A stretch of DNA of 64,000 nt. It comes from Anaerolineae bacterium. Lineage in GTDB: Bacteria; Chloroflexota; Anaerolineae; Promineifilales; Promineifilaceae. Location: positions 26,988-90,987 of the forward strand of contig JAUIAP010000026.1 of assembly GCA_030425205.1 (NCBI GenBank), written 5' to 3'. The notes under the pieces are model-generated. The model saw only the letters and a list, made by a program, of their open reading frames with translations, was not told where the DNA came from and searched no databases. A program made the position numbers and the translations under genes. Below, piece after piece: positions 34,367-43,880 of the stretch. Every line of letters starts with the position of its first letter. Position 1 is the stretch's first letter.

Positions 34367-35920
34367 ATGCCAATCCGATTTTGGGTGCTGCTGCTATTGC
34401 TGCTATCTGCATGTAGCCAAACACCGCCAACGACCCCATCTCCGACAAGTGAGCCAGCAACTGCCACGTTGCCGCTAGCTACCGTGTTGCCGCCAACGCT
34501 GACCGCATCCCCCGAGCCAACCGCCACGCCACAACCCACGGACACGCCAACCCCACAACCCACCGATCCGCCATCCCCAACCGCGACGCAAGTGCCAACC
34601 GACACGCCAACACCTGCGGCTGAGTTAACGCTTGCATTATTACGCAATGGGCGTTATCCAACGACATTTGTCGATAGCGGTATTGTGCAACTGGAGGATG
34701 GGGAGTTTCAACAGATCGTTTCGGCCGATTCTCCGCTCCGCGCCTATGCGCGCCTCAGTGATGTTTATGCGTTGGGCGATCTAAATGAGGATGGCCGCGC
34801 TGATGCCGCGGTCATATTGGCGACCAACACGGGTGGAACAGGTATTTTCTACGAGCTGTTTGTGGTCGAAATGGTTGATAATACGGCTAGCGTCGTGGAC
34901 AGTGCCTTTCTTGGTGATCGCGTCATCATTCGTGCCATGTCGATTGAAGATGCGGTGATTACGCTAGACTTAACGCAACAGGGGCGCGGCGATGCACAAT
35001 GTTGTCCTAGTGAGGAGGCGCAATTTATCTATGCATTAGAGAATCGTGTCTTGATGCGGACGGGCGAAACAACGGCGAGTTCGGCCGAAATTTCCACCGC
35101 TGGCAGCACCGTCGATGCGTTTATGCAAACCTATTTGCAAGACCCAACTGGCTTGAGCAGTCTTGATTTTGTAACAGAGGAGTTGCAAACAGAGATTGCG
35201 ACACTGGGCATTGCCGAAGTGATGGGGATTACAGAGTCAATTTCAAGCTACTTTTACGGCATTCAACAGCGTGGTGCATTGGCCGTGCGTGTTAAGGCAA
35301 CCCTCAACCAATCTATTTTGCAAAATATCTTTTTTGATCTCAGTCGTGTTGGAGAGCGATGGCTGATTGCCGCAATTGAACCGGCCACGCCCGCGACGAC
35401 CGCCTTGAGCGAGAACCCCTGCCACCTTGACACGACGAATGATAACATCGTTTATGATCGTCCACGTGCGCAATCGGATCTATTTGCCACGCTGCCTTCA
35501 GACACAACGGTGATTCTTACTGCACAGACGGTGACGGGGTGGCTCGGCTTTGAACCCGGTGTGGCTCAAGCGGCCAATACGGGGGTCTTTCGCTATCGTT
35601 GGTTTGCACCCAACGGCGATTACACCCTGAGCGCGAGCTGTGACAATTTGCCGCTGGTTGTTGCAGTGCAGGCGACGCAATGTTATACGATGCCACAGAC
35701 GGATGTGGCCGTGCATGAGGGAGCCGATCCCGCGTCGCCAATCATTGCCATTCTGCCCGCTGGCACAAGCTTTGCGGCGATTGTGGAGCGTCTAGACGAA
35801 TGGGTACAGGTTGACCTAATGGACAGTTCGCTTTTTCAGAGTCAGATGGGTTGGATTTCGGCCGATACGCTTAATTTCAACGGTGCGACCTGTGCTGACG
35901 TAATTGCCAGCGATCCGTAG
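34367..35920 (+). CDS. Lipoprotein with Pro/Thr-rich linker and SH3-like domain
   Basis: A 517-residue lipoprotein. The signal peptide ends with lipobox LLSACSQTPP (Cys about 18), followed by a Pro/Thr linker of about 65 residues (repeats such as TPTPQPTD). A central domain (about 85-330) contains VYALGDLNEDGRADAAVILATNTGGTGIFYELFVVE, an FG-GAP/VCBS-like calcium-binding pattern. The C-terminal part (about 435-510) reads TDVAVHEGADPASPIIAILPAGTSFAAIVERLDEWVQVDL, an SH3b-type domain often binding cell wall. GGAG lies 9 nt before the start. A surface-tethered protein of unknown function. Confidence 0.75.
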   Translation: MPIRFWVLLLLLLSACSQTPPTTPSPTSEPATATLPLATVLPPTLTASPEPTATPQPTDTPTPQPTDPPSPTATQVPTDTPTPAAELTLALLRNGRYPTTFVDSGIVQLEDGEFQQIVSADSPLRAYARLSDVYALGDLNEDGRADAAVILATNTGGTGIFYELFVVEMVDNTASVVDSAFLGDRVIIRAMSIEDAVITLDLTQQGRGDAQCCPSEEAQFIYALENRVLMRTGETTASSAEISTAGSTVDAFMQTYLQDPTGLSSLDFVTEELQTEIATLGIAEVMGITESISSYFYGIQQRGALAVRVKATLNQSILQNIFFDLSRVGERWLIAAIEPATPATTALSENPCHLDTTNDNIVYDRPRAQSDLFATLPSDTTVILTAQTVTGWLGFEPGVAQAANTGVFRYRWFAPNGDYTLSASCDNLPLVVAVQATQCYTMPQTDVAVHEGADPASPIIAILPAGTSFAAIVERLDEWVQVDLMDSSLFQSQMGWISADTLNFNGATCADVIASDP

Positions 35921-36041
35921 GAGTGACCGTTTTGTTCATCAGCCTGCTTCCTTCACGCAAACTGTAATCTCATTAACGCTGATTACGTTAATCATATACG
36001 CAATTGTTGTAAAAAATTAGGGTGAGGGAGCAAGGGAAAGC

Positions 36042-36101
36042 ATGTATCCTTTGGGTATAAGAATCATTTTCTCCTTCTCCTCTTCAAAGAAGCTCCCGTG
36101 A
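36042..36101 (+). CDS. Possible 19-residue small ORF before a terminator
   Basis: ATG preceded by AAGGGAAAGC encodes MYPLGIRIIFSFSSSKKLP and stops inside the 5' arm of a terminator hairpin (36091-36114). The peptide is hydrophobic in the middle with a basic C terminus. The downstream gene is on the other strand, so a leader-peptide role is unlikely. It could be a chance frame in a small RNA. Confidence 0.2.
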   Translation: MYPLGIRIIFSFSSSKKLP

Positions 36102-36114
36102 CAGGGGGCTTTTT
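36091..36114 (+). terminator. Rho-independent terminator
   Basis: AGCTCCC (36091-36097) with GGGGGCT (36104-36110) then TTTT; one G-U pair. It lies 170 nt after the lipoprotein stop, suggesting a long 3' UTR or a separate small transcript. Confidence 0.7.
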
Positions 36115-36136
36115 GCTGTGTCAACACGCCCCACAA

Positions 36137-37042
36137 TTATGCCAATAGGGTCAACTTACCGGGTAATACGGTAATCGTGAGATTTTCGGCCGAATCGGCC
36201 ACCATCTCTCCATCTCCATGCACGGGTGTTCCCGGTTGCGAGATGATTTGCAACTGATTTGTGCGAAAGTGGGTCACATCGGGGTGAGAGAGGTGGGTTC
36301 CCTTGACAATGCGTGGAAGGATGCGCCCAATCGTTCCCCAGCCGATACGCGGGACCGTGACGATATCGAACAACCCATCGGTAATGCTGGCGGTTGGTGA
36401 CATCAAGAAGGTGCTGCCAGTGCGTGGGCCGTTGCAAATTGAGAGCAGCAGCAGTGTTTCATTTAGTTCGCCATCCGCCCATTTCAAGCGCATCTGCCAC
36501 GCCTGTAAGTTCAGCAGCGCACGTCCAACAGCGGCAACGTAGCGCAAGCGACCGCTAAGCCGCTTGAAGCGCAAGGCCTGTTGATTGACCGCAGCTTCCA
36601 TCGCGGCGGCACAGTTGTTGTCAAAGTAGTAGATCTTGCCATCGGCATCGACCTTGCCAATATCGACTTGAATCGGCCGATCTCCGCTCACCACGCGCTG
36701 CGCAATCACGCCAAAATCCCGCGCGATTCCCTGCATGTCGCTAAAATCGTTGCCCGTTCCCAAGGGCAAGATTGCCAACGGTAGCGTCGCGGCCTCCCCT
36801 GCTGCAACGACCAGCCCGTTCACCACTTCACTGAGCGTGCCATCGCCCCCTGCAACGACCACCCCATCGTATGCGCCCGATTCGGCGACCTCGCGGGCAA
36901 TCTGGGTGGCATGGCGTGGACGCTCCGTCACGGCAACGTCGAGCGTGACACCGTGTGTTTGGAATGCGTGGCGGATGTGAGGTAACTGCTTTTCAGCACG
37001 CCCAACGTTGGCGAAGGGGTTGAGGATCAGTTTGATTTTCAC
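36137..37042 (-). CDS. Diacylglycerol/lipid kinase family protein (DagK/YegS-like)
   Basis: A 301-residue lipid kinase with the DAGK catalytic domain: KIKLILNPFANVGRA at the N terminus, the nucleotide loop VVAGGDGTLSEVVNGLV, and LPLGTGNDFSDMQG. Downstream of these come FDNNCAAAMEAAVNQQ and the second-domain beta-sandwich segment LLLLSICNGPRTGSTFLMSPTASITDGLFDIV. It transfers the ATP gamma-phosphate to a lipid hydroxyl in membrane phospholipid recycling. GTG start without clear ribosome site. It follows the glycerophosphodiesterase by 51 bp, and both enzymes act on glycerolipid breakdown products. Confidence 0.9.
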   Translation of the reverse strand: MKIKLILNPFANVGRAEKQLPHIRHAFQTHGVTLDVAVTERPRHATQIAREVAESGAYDGVVVAGGDGTLSEVVNGLVVAAGEAATLPLAILPLGTGNDFSDMQGIARDFGVIAQRVVSGDRPIQVDIGKVDADGKIYYFDNNCAAAMEAAVNQQALRFKRLSGRLRYVAAVGRALLNLQAWQMRLKWADGELNETLLLLSICNGPRTGSTFLMSPTASITDGLFDIVTVPRIGWGTIGRILPRIVKGTHLSHPDVTHFRTNQLQIISQPGTPVHGDGEMVADSAENLTITVLPGKLTLLA

Positions 37043-37093
37043 GATTTTGTGGCAAGTAACAGTTGTTTTCCCATCCCAACCGTGTTCAACTGA

Positions 37094-37813
37094 TTACGCT
37101 TGAAGTGCATCTCGGATTCGGGCAGGATAGTTTGTAATGAATGCTGAAACACCCAATGCGGCTAACCGTTGCGCTGCCTGTGGATCGTCAATCGTCCAGA
37201 CGTGGACGCGATAGGCACGCTCGGTCGCCCAGCTCATGAATGCGGCGTTGACGACGGCGAAGTAGGGGTGCACGGCGGTGCCTGCAAAAAATGATGGGAT
37301 ATTCGGGGCTTCGGGATCGAGCAACGCCGCCTGTGCGACGGGGGGCGCAAACTTTGTTGCGGCTTGCAAGATCGCTTCTTCAAACGATGAAATGACGACA
37401 TTGGCGCCACAATTATGTCGTTCGACACATGCGGCGACAGCATCGACAAGGGCTTCAGGATCGGCCGATCCCCCCTTGATCTCGATGTTATGCAAAAATC
37501 CATCACCCAGCTCTGCCAAGACGGCATCGAGGGTTGGTACCCCCTCGCCCTCACCCGCGTCAAGCTTTGCCAACTCCGCGCTGGTGAAATGTGAAACGTG
37601 TCCCACCCCATTGGTGGTGCGCTCTAACATGACGTCATGGATGATGACAGGCACGCCATCTTGCGCCAGATGGACATCATATTCGATGCCATCTGCGCCT
37701 TGATCGCGTGCGAGGCGAAACGCTTTAAGCGTATTTTCTGGTGCATCGCCGCTTGCACCACGATGTCCGATAACAAGCGGTTTGGTTGCGGTCAACCAGC
37801 TATTCTGAGGCAC
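37094..37813 (-). CDS. Glycerophosphodiester phosphodiesterase
   Basis: A 239-residue GDPD with the conserved N-terminal LVIGHRGASGDAPENTLKAFRLA, GADGIEYDVHLAQDGVPVIIHD and the downstream HNIEIKGG. These give the His pair, the Glu/Asp metal site and the second Glu. It hydrolyses glycerophosphodiesters to glycerol-3-phosphate and an alcohol; no signal peptide, so cytoplasmic (UgpQ-like). The GTG start at 37813 is inside the 3' end of pyk, with GGAGG 9 nt upstream, so translation is probably coupled to pyruvate kinase. Confidence 0.92.
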   Translation of the reverse strand: MPQNSWLTATKPLVIGHRGASGDAPENTLKAFRLARDQGADGIEYDVHLAQDGVPVIIHDVMLERTTNGVGHVSHFTSAELAKLDAGEGEGVPTLDAVLAELGDGFLHNIEIKGGSADPEALVDAVAACVERHNCGANVVISSFEEAILQAATKFAPPVAQAALLDPEAPNIPSFFAGTAVHPYFAVVNAAFMSWATERAYRVHVWTIDDPQAAQRLAALGVSAFITNYPARIRDALQA

Positions 37814-39251
37814 GTTGCAAATCCTCCGCTGTAAACTCGTAAACTTGGATCATATTGGTCAATCCACGTCGGCCGAATGGCACACCTGCCGTCACAACGA
37901 CACGCTCCCCTTGGTTGAATCCCTTACGCGCCAGTGATGGCACGATGTCTTTGGTCATCTCGTCGATTGTGCCAAAGCGAGGCACTTGCACACTTTCGAC
38001 CCCCCAAACAAGCGCAAGTTTGCGTTGCGTGCGGATAACAGGGGTAAGGGCGATGATGCGCTGTTTGGGTCGCCAGCGAGCAACTTTTTGGGCGGTTGAG
38101 CCGCTCACTGTTGTCGTGACAATGGCGGCGACATCTAGAATTTTTGCGATACCGGCTGAGGCAGAGCTGATTGCATCGTCTGTTCGGCGGACGTCGCTCC
38201 ACAACTTTTGATTACGTCGCGCTTCCCATTCGTCATAGGGGAAGTTTTCTTCGGTAATTTTGGCAATCGCTCGCATTGTTTGGACAGACTTGACAGGGAA
38301 TTTTCCAGCGGCGGTTTCGGCCGAAAGCATCACCGCATCAGAACCGTCCAAGATGGCATTTGCCACATCGGTCGCTTCCGCACGGGTCGGCGTGGGCAGT
38401 TCGGTCATCGACTGCAACATCTGCGTCGCCGTTATCACCGGCTTGGATGCTTCATTGCAGGCGCGAATAATCTGCTTTTGCAAAAATGGCACCTCATAGG
38501 TCGCCATGTCTAGCCCGAGATCGCCACGCGCCACCATTAAGCCGTCTGATACTTCCAGAATCTCACTTAAACATTCAACCGCTTCACGCTTTTCAATCTT
38601 GGCGATAATCGGAATGTTGGCATCATATTCATTCATCAGCTCGCGCAAGTCGATGATGTCCTGCGCAGTTCGCACGAATGAGAGGGCAATATAGTCGAGT
38701 TCCAAGTCGATGGCCGTGACCAAATCTTTTTTATCTTTTTCTGTAATGCTTGGAATCGGCAGATCGGTCGCGGGTAGATTAATTCCCTTTCTCGAACCCA
38801 GCGGGCCGTCAACGGTTGCGGCACAGTGCAGGCGCAACCCACGCTTTGCCATCACTTGCAGCGTCAACTCCCCATCTCCGATTACGAGTCTTGCTCCCTG
38901 CTTGATGGCAGGAACGAGGTCACCATGCGGAAATGGCAAAATACCGTCTTTACCAGCATCGTCGGGATCAGCACTCAAAATGATCTGCTCCCCAACTTTG
39001 AGTTCGATCGTGCCGCCCGGCACCTTGCCGATGCGAATTTTTGGCCCTTGCAGATCGCCTAAGATGGCAAGCACCTTACCTTCAACGGTCGCCACCTTAC
39101 GCAGACGCTTGACGAGTGTTGTAACGGAATGTTTATCACCGTGTGAGAAGTTGACACGGGCAACGTTTAACCCAGCGTGTAAAAGCTTGGCAATTGTTTC
39201 TTCTGAATCGGATGCGGGTCCAATCGTACCGACTATTTTGGTTCGTGACAT
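37800..39251 (-). CDS. pyk: Pyruvate kinase
   Basis: A 483-residue pyruvate kinase converting phosphoenolpyruvate and ADP to pyruvate and ATP. Motifs: RTKIVGTIGPASDSEE, AGLNVARVNFSHG, GDLQGPKIRIG, IIAKIEKREAVECLSEI, MVARGDLGLDM, TATQMLQSMTELPTPTRAEATDVANAILDGSDAVMLSAETAAGKFPV. The C-terminal allosteric domain (about 360-480) is present, without the extra PEP-utiliser-like domain of some Bacillus forms. The start is ATG 39251 with GGAG 7 nt upstream. First gene of a pyk, glycerophosphodiesterase, DagK operon. Confidence 0.96.
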   Translation of the reverse strand: MSRTKIVGTIGPASDSEETIAKLLHAGLNVARVNFSHGDKHSVTTLVKRLRKVATVEGKVLAILGDLQGPKIRIGKVPGGTIELKVGEQIILSADPDDAGKDGILPFPHGDLVPAIKQGARLVIGDGELTLQVMAKRGLRLHCAATVDGPLGSRKGINLPATDLPIPSITEKDKKDLVTAIDLELDYIALSFVRTAQDIIDLRELMNEYDANIPIIAKIEKREAVECLSEILEVSDGLMVARGDLGLDMATYEVPFLQKQIIRACNEASKPVITATQMLQSMTELPTPTRAEATDVANAILDGSDAVMLSAETAAGKFPVKSVQTMRAIAKITEENFPYDEWEARRNQKLWSDVRRTDDAISSASAGIAKILDVAAIVTTTVSGSTAQKVARWRPKQRIIALTPVIRTQRKLALVWGVESVQVPRFGTIDEMTKDIVPSLARKGFNQGERVVVTAGVPFGRRGLTNMIQVYEFTAEDLQRASE

Positions 39252-39285
39252 CAATACTCCTGATCCGTGCGGTCAATAAGGGATC

Positions 39286-39319
39286 AAAAAAGGGATGCTA
39301 TCAATAGTAACATCCCTTT
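39286..39319 (-). terminator. Terminator between pyk and the upstream unknown gene
   Basis: AAAGGGATG (39289-39297) with CATCCCTTT (39311-39319) and inner CTA/TAG; the minus strand continues with six T. It ends the transcript of the gene at 39351-40439. Confidence 0.85.
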
Positions 39320-39350
39320 GATTTGCGGCTACTTTTTGGTGTTAACGATT

Positions 39351-40439
39351 TTAGCTAACCATTTCAATTTCGATCTCGATCTTGTCTTTTTTGTCTGGCC
39401 CCTGTTTTTTAGCCGTAATCTGAATCTCGTCGTTGGGCGAGAAGTTATCAGCAAGCCAGTCGCGAGCGGTATCGCTGAGCACAAGACGCGCCTTATCAGA
39501 TGGCACCATGCGCCAAACGGCACTTTTGCGATCAACGACTTCCTCATATTTGAGGATGACGTCACGTGTCACTGTGCGTGAATTAATCGAGAAGAACGGC
39601 CAGTGCGCTTCGGTCATGTTGACAAACCCGCGATTGATATGCAGCGGCTTGAGCTGTGCGACGTAGGTAAATGATTGCACTTCGTCTTCTGCAATTGCGC
39701 TGGCAGAGGTCGTTTTCTTGCGCGTGGCGGTTGCTTTTTTCTTGGCTGTCTTTTTGCGGCTGGTGGTAGCGCGTTTCACGCCGCCGGTCAAAAAGCGCAG
39801 AACGGGCAGTAGCTCATCGACCTCTTTGGCAACTTCGCCTGTGACAGCAGTTCCCATCGCAGAGATAAACTCGGCCGTGACGCGCTTAGAGAGTTGGATG
39901 GTCGCCAACCACTTCTCTTCACTGTTGAGATAGACTGCGCGTTCGATCATTTCGGCCGATTCGCTCGGTGTCAGTGCATTTGCCGCCCCTTTAAACAGAT
40001 CTTTGTAATGGGTCGCCTCTTCCGATTCTGGATCGTACTCCATCTGCTGAATGCGCAGCTCCCAATTTTCTCCCAACTCAGACACTGCATCGTAGAATCC
40101 TGACTGATCGTTTTGGATCGCCTTAAATGCGCGATTAAGTGCAACACGATCTGACAACGTCACAGCATAACGAAACGCAGTTGCAGAGGCGTGAAACGTC
40201 ATGTAGAGGTCGCGTTGGGTTTCAAGATCACGCGCCAGGAAGACCCCCTGCGACGTTTTATCCAGCCCGCGTTGCGGGAAAATTGTTTGTGCTTCCCGCG
40301 AGAGGCGCAGGTGCATTTGCTTGATAAATTCTTCAAGCTGACCGAGTGCGTATTGAATTGCCTGATCCTGCCCCGCCCAACTAAAGGCGGTAAAAACAGG
40401 CATTGTCAAACCGTTGAATGGCTCATTGCTCATCGACAT
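39351..40439 (-). CDS. Hypothetical protein with Lys/Thr-rich internal linker
   Basis: A 362-residue cytoplasmic protein that I do not recognise. The N-terminal about 215 residues are mostly helical (QDQAIQYALGQLEEFIKQMHLRLSREAQTIF). A strongly basic, low-complexity stretch follows (about 222-245; KKTAKKKATATRKKTTSA), like the tails of bacterial histone-H1-like and AlgP proteins. The last about 110 residues are beta-rich with a Lys/Glu C terminus (KKDKIEIEIEM). AGGAAAG lies just before the ATG. It has its own terminator. The basic stretch suggests contact with nucleic acid or a polyanion, but function is unknown. Confidence 0.6.
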   Translation of the reverse strand: MSMSNEPFNGLTMPVFTAFSWAGQDQAIQYALGQLEEFIKQMHLRLSREAQTIFPQRGLDKTSQGVFLARDLETQRDLYMTFHASATAFRYAVTLSDRVALNRAFKAIQNDQSGFYDAVSELGENWELRIQQMEYDPESEEATHYKDLFKGAANALTPSESAEMIERAVYLNSEEKWLATIQLSKRVTAEFISAMGTAVTGEVAKEVDELLPVLRFLTGGVKRATTSRKKTAKKKATATRKKTTSASAIAEDEVQSFTYVAQLKPLHINRGFVNMTEAHWPFFSINSRTVTRDVILKYEEVVDRKSAVWRMVPSDKARLVLSDTARDWLADNFSPNDEIQITAKKQGPDKKDKIEIEIEMVS

Positions 40440-40665
40440 CTTTCCTTACACTGTGAAATTCAATGGGTAGACCAAATAAAAACCCGTTGGGGAATTTGTT
40501 CACCTTCATGCATATATATGGAAGTGAAATGGAGTTCTATGTATGGTAGCGATTTGGCTGCGAGTTGGCAAGCATCCCTCATGATGTCATACGTTTTTGA
40601 GAGACGGATGGAGCAAATGCAAGCGATAACAAACTCCTGTAACCCGCGCGCACCGCCCGCACGTT

Positions 40666-42756
40666 TTACCTGACTGGATAAATCGCTCCCTCCCAAATGT
40701 AGGGGATGATTTCGACAGGCTTATGTTCGACTGTTTCTTCCAGGGCGGAGAGTTCAATACGGTATGGTTGTGCTGCACCGAGTTGCGCGGGGTCGAGCGG
40801 CCATGCGTAGCCGTCAGGCGCCGACGTTTCGACCCAGTAGATCGTGTAACCTTGTGTCTGCCACTCCTCAAGCTGCATGGCGAACCGGCTGGGATCAAAA
40901 TTGGTTAGATCGCGCAGGCCAAATACGCCGCGTTGATGCAGAAAACGCAGAGGTGTGCCGAGCGTATCGGCGTCTCCGACAGGACGTGAATCGTTGAAGA
41001 TCAGAATGGCCTGTGGGTCAAGCGTGTCGGCCAGCGCGGCGACCTGAGCGATACTGCCCACTTCGTTGACCTGCGTGACAAAACCACGCGATAGCCAGAG
41101 CAGACTGCCAAGCCAGATGAGCGTTAGTAGGCTCCCAATCCCCTTTTGCCAGAGTGGCTTGCGCGTCAATAGCCAACCAAGAAGCAGCGCAGCGCAAAGA
41201 ATGAGGAATGGCAGCGTGACGGGAACGTAGCGGCGCATGGTGTAGATTTGGGCGAAGGTGGCGCGGATGTGATAGACATAGAGCAGCGTGAAAAATATGC
41301 CTGTGCCGAGCAGCAGCATCGTTTGTGCCTTGATGCGCCAGAGCAGCCAGCTCGCGCCGATGATGCCGAGCCAAACACCGCTAAAGCCAAGATACCAGCC
41401 AAGCCTCAACAGGTTTTGTGAGTCGTAACCAGCGCGTTGTTGTCCACTAAACCAGTCCGTGTAGATTGGAAGGGAGGCATTCGGCCGAATCCACCATCCC
41501 CATATCCCCAATCCAATAATCAACACAACAACGACCACCCGTAATCCGCGCCATAGTCGCGACCAATTGACCCGCTGCTGTTGCACCAGCCACCACAATA
41601 TACCACCCAGTCCGCCAGCTAAGAGCAGCATTGCCACGAGGAATGTCAGGCTGATTGAGGCGAAAACGGAGCTAAACGTGCCGTGAAAATAGGGTCTGCT
41701 TTGGAAATAAGCATGGGCGAAGGTATGGACGGTTAATCCGCCAAACGGAATTGTGAACGCGAGGAGGAGCGACCGTCGCCGATTGGCACGCTTCATATTG
41801 ACAGATTCGGCGCGCAGTAGATAGGCGAGTAGCAACGGTAACGGGATAAGAAAGAAGAGATCGATGCGCGTTAGCAGGGCTGAACCAAACATGAGACCCG
41901 CGAGTGTGGCAAAGAGACGTTTATCTTCATGGCGACCGTCAATGGTGCGCGAGAACGCCCAAATGCCCGTCCAAAGGGTAAATTGTGCCAATGGCTCGGT
42001 GGTGGGATAGCGCGCAAACCAGATTTGCATCGCGTTGAGGGTCAAACCTGCGAGGGCTAAATATCGGCCGAAACCCCTATCAAGATCACGCGCAAGCATA
42101 AAGACCGCCAGCACGCCCAACATCGCCCACCATCCTGTCAATAGGAGCGAGGCTTCTACGCCACCGACCAAATTACCGATCGCCTGCCACACAGGATGCA
42201 GCGCATAAAACTGAGGCGTGATCTCGCCCGTACCAATCTGTTCGATATAAAAGCCGGGCAGATAGAGGTAGGGTTCGATTTCATAGTCGGGTGCGGCGCG
42301 TAGGAGTGCCGGATAGAGTTGCGGATCGAGCGTGGCTAGGCTCGAATCGTGAATTTGTAAGCGTCCCGTCTTTGCTAAATTGTTGGCGATGTTGACATAG
42401 ACACCCGCATCGGCCGCGCCGCGAATAAATTGGTGAGGTCGGAAGAAGAGGAAGCTGGCGAGGGGAAGCCAGAGGAGCGCGAGCAGGGCGTAGGGCGTAG
42501 GGCGTTGAGTGGGGATTTTTTCGGCCGATTTTAGGCGTGCGATGAGGATGGGCAAAAGCCATGCGATGAGTAATGGAAGTGGCTTGAACTGGCCGATTTC
42601 AGCGAGAATGAGAGCTAGCCAGCCGTTGACCGCTGTGCCAAGTGCGGTCTCGATGAAGATGTTGGCAGGGAGATCGGTGTCCGTTCGGCCGAAAAATCGT
42701 CGAATCTGAGCGCCAGTGAGCCAGTTGGCAAGAAAGATCAACAGAATAGTTAGCAT
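40666..42756 (-). CDS. Polytopic membrane glycosyltransferase-like protein (GT39/ArnT-like)
   Basis: A 696-residue membrane protein with about twelve hydrophobic helices over the first 540 residues and a soluble C-terminal part. An early extracytoplasmic loop contains RGAADAGVYVNIANNLAKTGRLQIHDSSLATLD, where the DAGVY Asp fits the catalytic Asp position of dolichyl/undecaprenyl-phosphate-sugar-dependent transferases. WFARYPTTEPLAQFTLWTGIW is a further family-like loop. It follows the GT4 gene by 3 nt and likely transfers sugar from a lipid carrier outside the membrane. The family call is by topology and motif only. Confidence 0.65.
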   Translation of the reverse strand: MLTILLIFLANWLTGAQIRRFFGRTDTDLPANIFIETALGTAVNGWLALILAEIGQFKPLPLLIAWLLPILIARLKSAEKIPTQRPTPYALLALLWLPLASFLFFRPHQFIRGAADAGVYVNIANNLAKTGRLQIHDSSLATLDPQLYPALLRAAPDYEIEPYLYLPGFYIEQIGTGEITPQFYALHPVWQAIGNLVGGVEASLLLTGWWAMLGVLAVFMLARDLDRGFGRYLALAGLTLNAMQIWFARYPTTEPLAQFTLWTGIWAFSRTIDGRHEDKRLFATLAGLMFGSALLTRIDLFFLIPLPLLLAYLLRAESVNMKRANRRRSLLLAFTIPFGGLTVHTFAHAYFQSRPYFHGTFSSVFASISLTFLVAMLLLAGGLGGILWWLVQQQRVNWSRLWRGLRVVVVVLIIGLGIWGWWIRPNASLPIYTDWFSGQQRAGYDSQNLLRLGWYLGFSGVWLGIIGASWLLWRIKAQTMLLLGTGIFFTLLYVYHIRATFAQIYTMRRYVPVTLPFLILCAALLLGWLLTRKPLWQKGIGSLLTLIWLGSLLWLSRGFVTQVNEVGSIAQVAALADTLDPQAILIFNDSRPVGDADTLGTPLRFLHQRGVFGLRDLTNFDPSRFAMQLEEWQTQGYTIYWVETSAPDGYAWPLDPAQLGAAQPYRIELSALEETVEHKPVEIIPYIWEGAIYPVR

Positions 42757-42759
42757 ACG

Positions 42760-43812
42760 TTAGATGAGCTGAGTGACAACCGTTTGTAGACGGGCAGTGA
42801 TGCTTGCTTCACTAAATTGCTCGATGTAGAGTGCGGCGGCGGCTTGACCGAGTTGTTGGCGTAAAGCAGGATCATTGGCAAGCTGGCGAATGGCGACTGC
42901 GAGTGCGTGTGGATCACTATTTGGGATCAGCCATGCTGTTTTTCCGTGCTGTAAGCTGGCGCGATTGGCCGCCGTGTCTGTGGCGATGATCGGTCGGCCG
43001 CTGGCGAGCAGTTGATAGATTTTGCCCGGCACGACGCGCTGGGCCTTCTCGGTATTACCAAAGTGACCGCCAAGTGTAATATCTGCCTGTTCGATGATTG
43101 CGCCTAGTTGTTCCGGCGGGACAGGTGGCTCAAAGCTGAGATTAGAAAGTGCATCTGCCTGTTTTTCACACATTGAGCGGGTCGGTCCGTCTCCTATCAA
43201 GCGAATATGAATCGACTCATCTTGCAACCGTCGCGCCGCTTCGATGACAATCTCAACCCCATGGAGCGGTAAAAAGGTGCAGTAGTAGAGAACCGTGATC
43301 GATTTGACAGGTGCGGGGAGTGGACGTGGGAAGAAAACATCTTCGCGGCTGCCGACAGGGATAGGCGTAAATTTATCGGCCGAAATTCCAAACGTTTCGA
43401 CAAAATATTCGATGTGTAATGCCGTGTCGAGCAAGATATGGGTTGCTCGACGCACGCTCCATTGGTCGAGTGCAAACGCCAATCGCCCTGCCAGAGAGTC
43501 GGGCGCGATGCGTTGTCGATCAAAACAGAGGGTGTCGTAATTGGAGACGAACGCGTCAAATAGGATCGGCTTGCGCGTCAAGCGTGATAAAACTTGCAAA
43601 ATAATATAGCCGTAGAAGCCAATGTAGATCACATCGTAATTTGAGCTTAACTTCGGTAATGCGTGCGCAATCGCGATCACGCTGCGAGTGAGAATGCCAC
43701 CCGTGTCGGGAACAGCGACCACATCGACGCTGGCAAATTGTCGCAATGCTCGCAACATCACCGCATTGCGCATGTAGCGATGTTCACGGCCAGCCAAAAA
43801 TAGAATTTTCAT
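42760..43812 (-). CDS. Glycosyltransferase family 4
   Basis: A 350-residue GT-B-fold glycosyltransferase. The N-terminal KILFLAGREHRYMRNAVMLRAL and a putative membrane-contacting segment (YIGFYGYIILQVLSRLTRKPILFDAF) precede the C-terminal donor domain. That domain reads VLYYCTFLPLHGVEIVIEAARRL, IRLIGDGPTRSMCEKQADAL and VPGKIYQLLASGRPIIATDTAANR with the E-x7-E-type region modified to K-I-Y. It is divergently transcribed from the GT2 gene, with 68 bp between them. Part of the surface-polysaccharide cluster; the sugar is unknown. A TAAAAC hexamer lies 7 nt before the start. Confidence 0.88.
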   Translation of the reverse strand: MKILFLAGREHRYMRNAVMLRALRQFASVDVVAVPDTGGILTRSVIAIAHALPKLSSNYDVIYIGFYGYIILQVLSRLTRKPILFDAFVSNYDTLCFDRQRIAPDSLAGRLAFALDQWSVRRATHILLDTALHIEYFVETFGISADKFTPIPVGSREDVFFPRPLPAPVKSITVLYYCTFLPLHGVEIVIEAARRLQDESIHIRLIGDGPTRSMCEKQADALSNLSFEPPVPPEQLGAIIEQADITLGGHFGNTEKAQRVVPGKIYQLLASGRPIIATDTAANRASLQHGKTAWLIPNSDPHALAVAIRQLANDPALRQQLGQAAAALYIEQFSEASITARLQTVVTQLI

Positions 43813-43880
43813 ACGGGTTGTTTTAACATCTCCTCACATCTACCCATTGATCTGTCGGCAACGGTAAAATCCTGCATTGG

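Noticed and set aside
30735..34720. Four-kilobase gap in TCGGCCGA copies as proof of horizontal transfer
   Set aside because: With an average spacing near 0.8 kb, a gap of this size can arise by chance among 76 intervals; not enough alone.
42487..42511. GTAGGGC-type tandem repeat as a mobile or regulatory repeat
   Set aside because: It is inside the coding frame of the membrane glycosyltransferase and encodes a plausible Pro/Thr segment, so it was not scored as an element.
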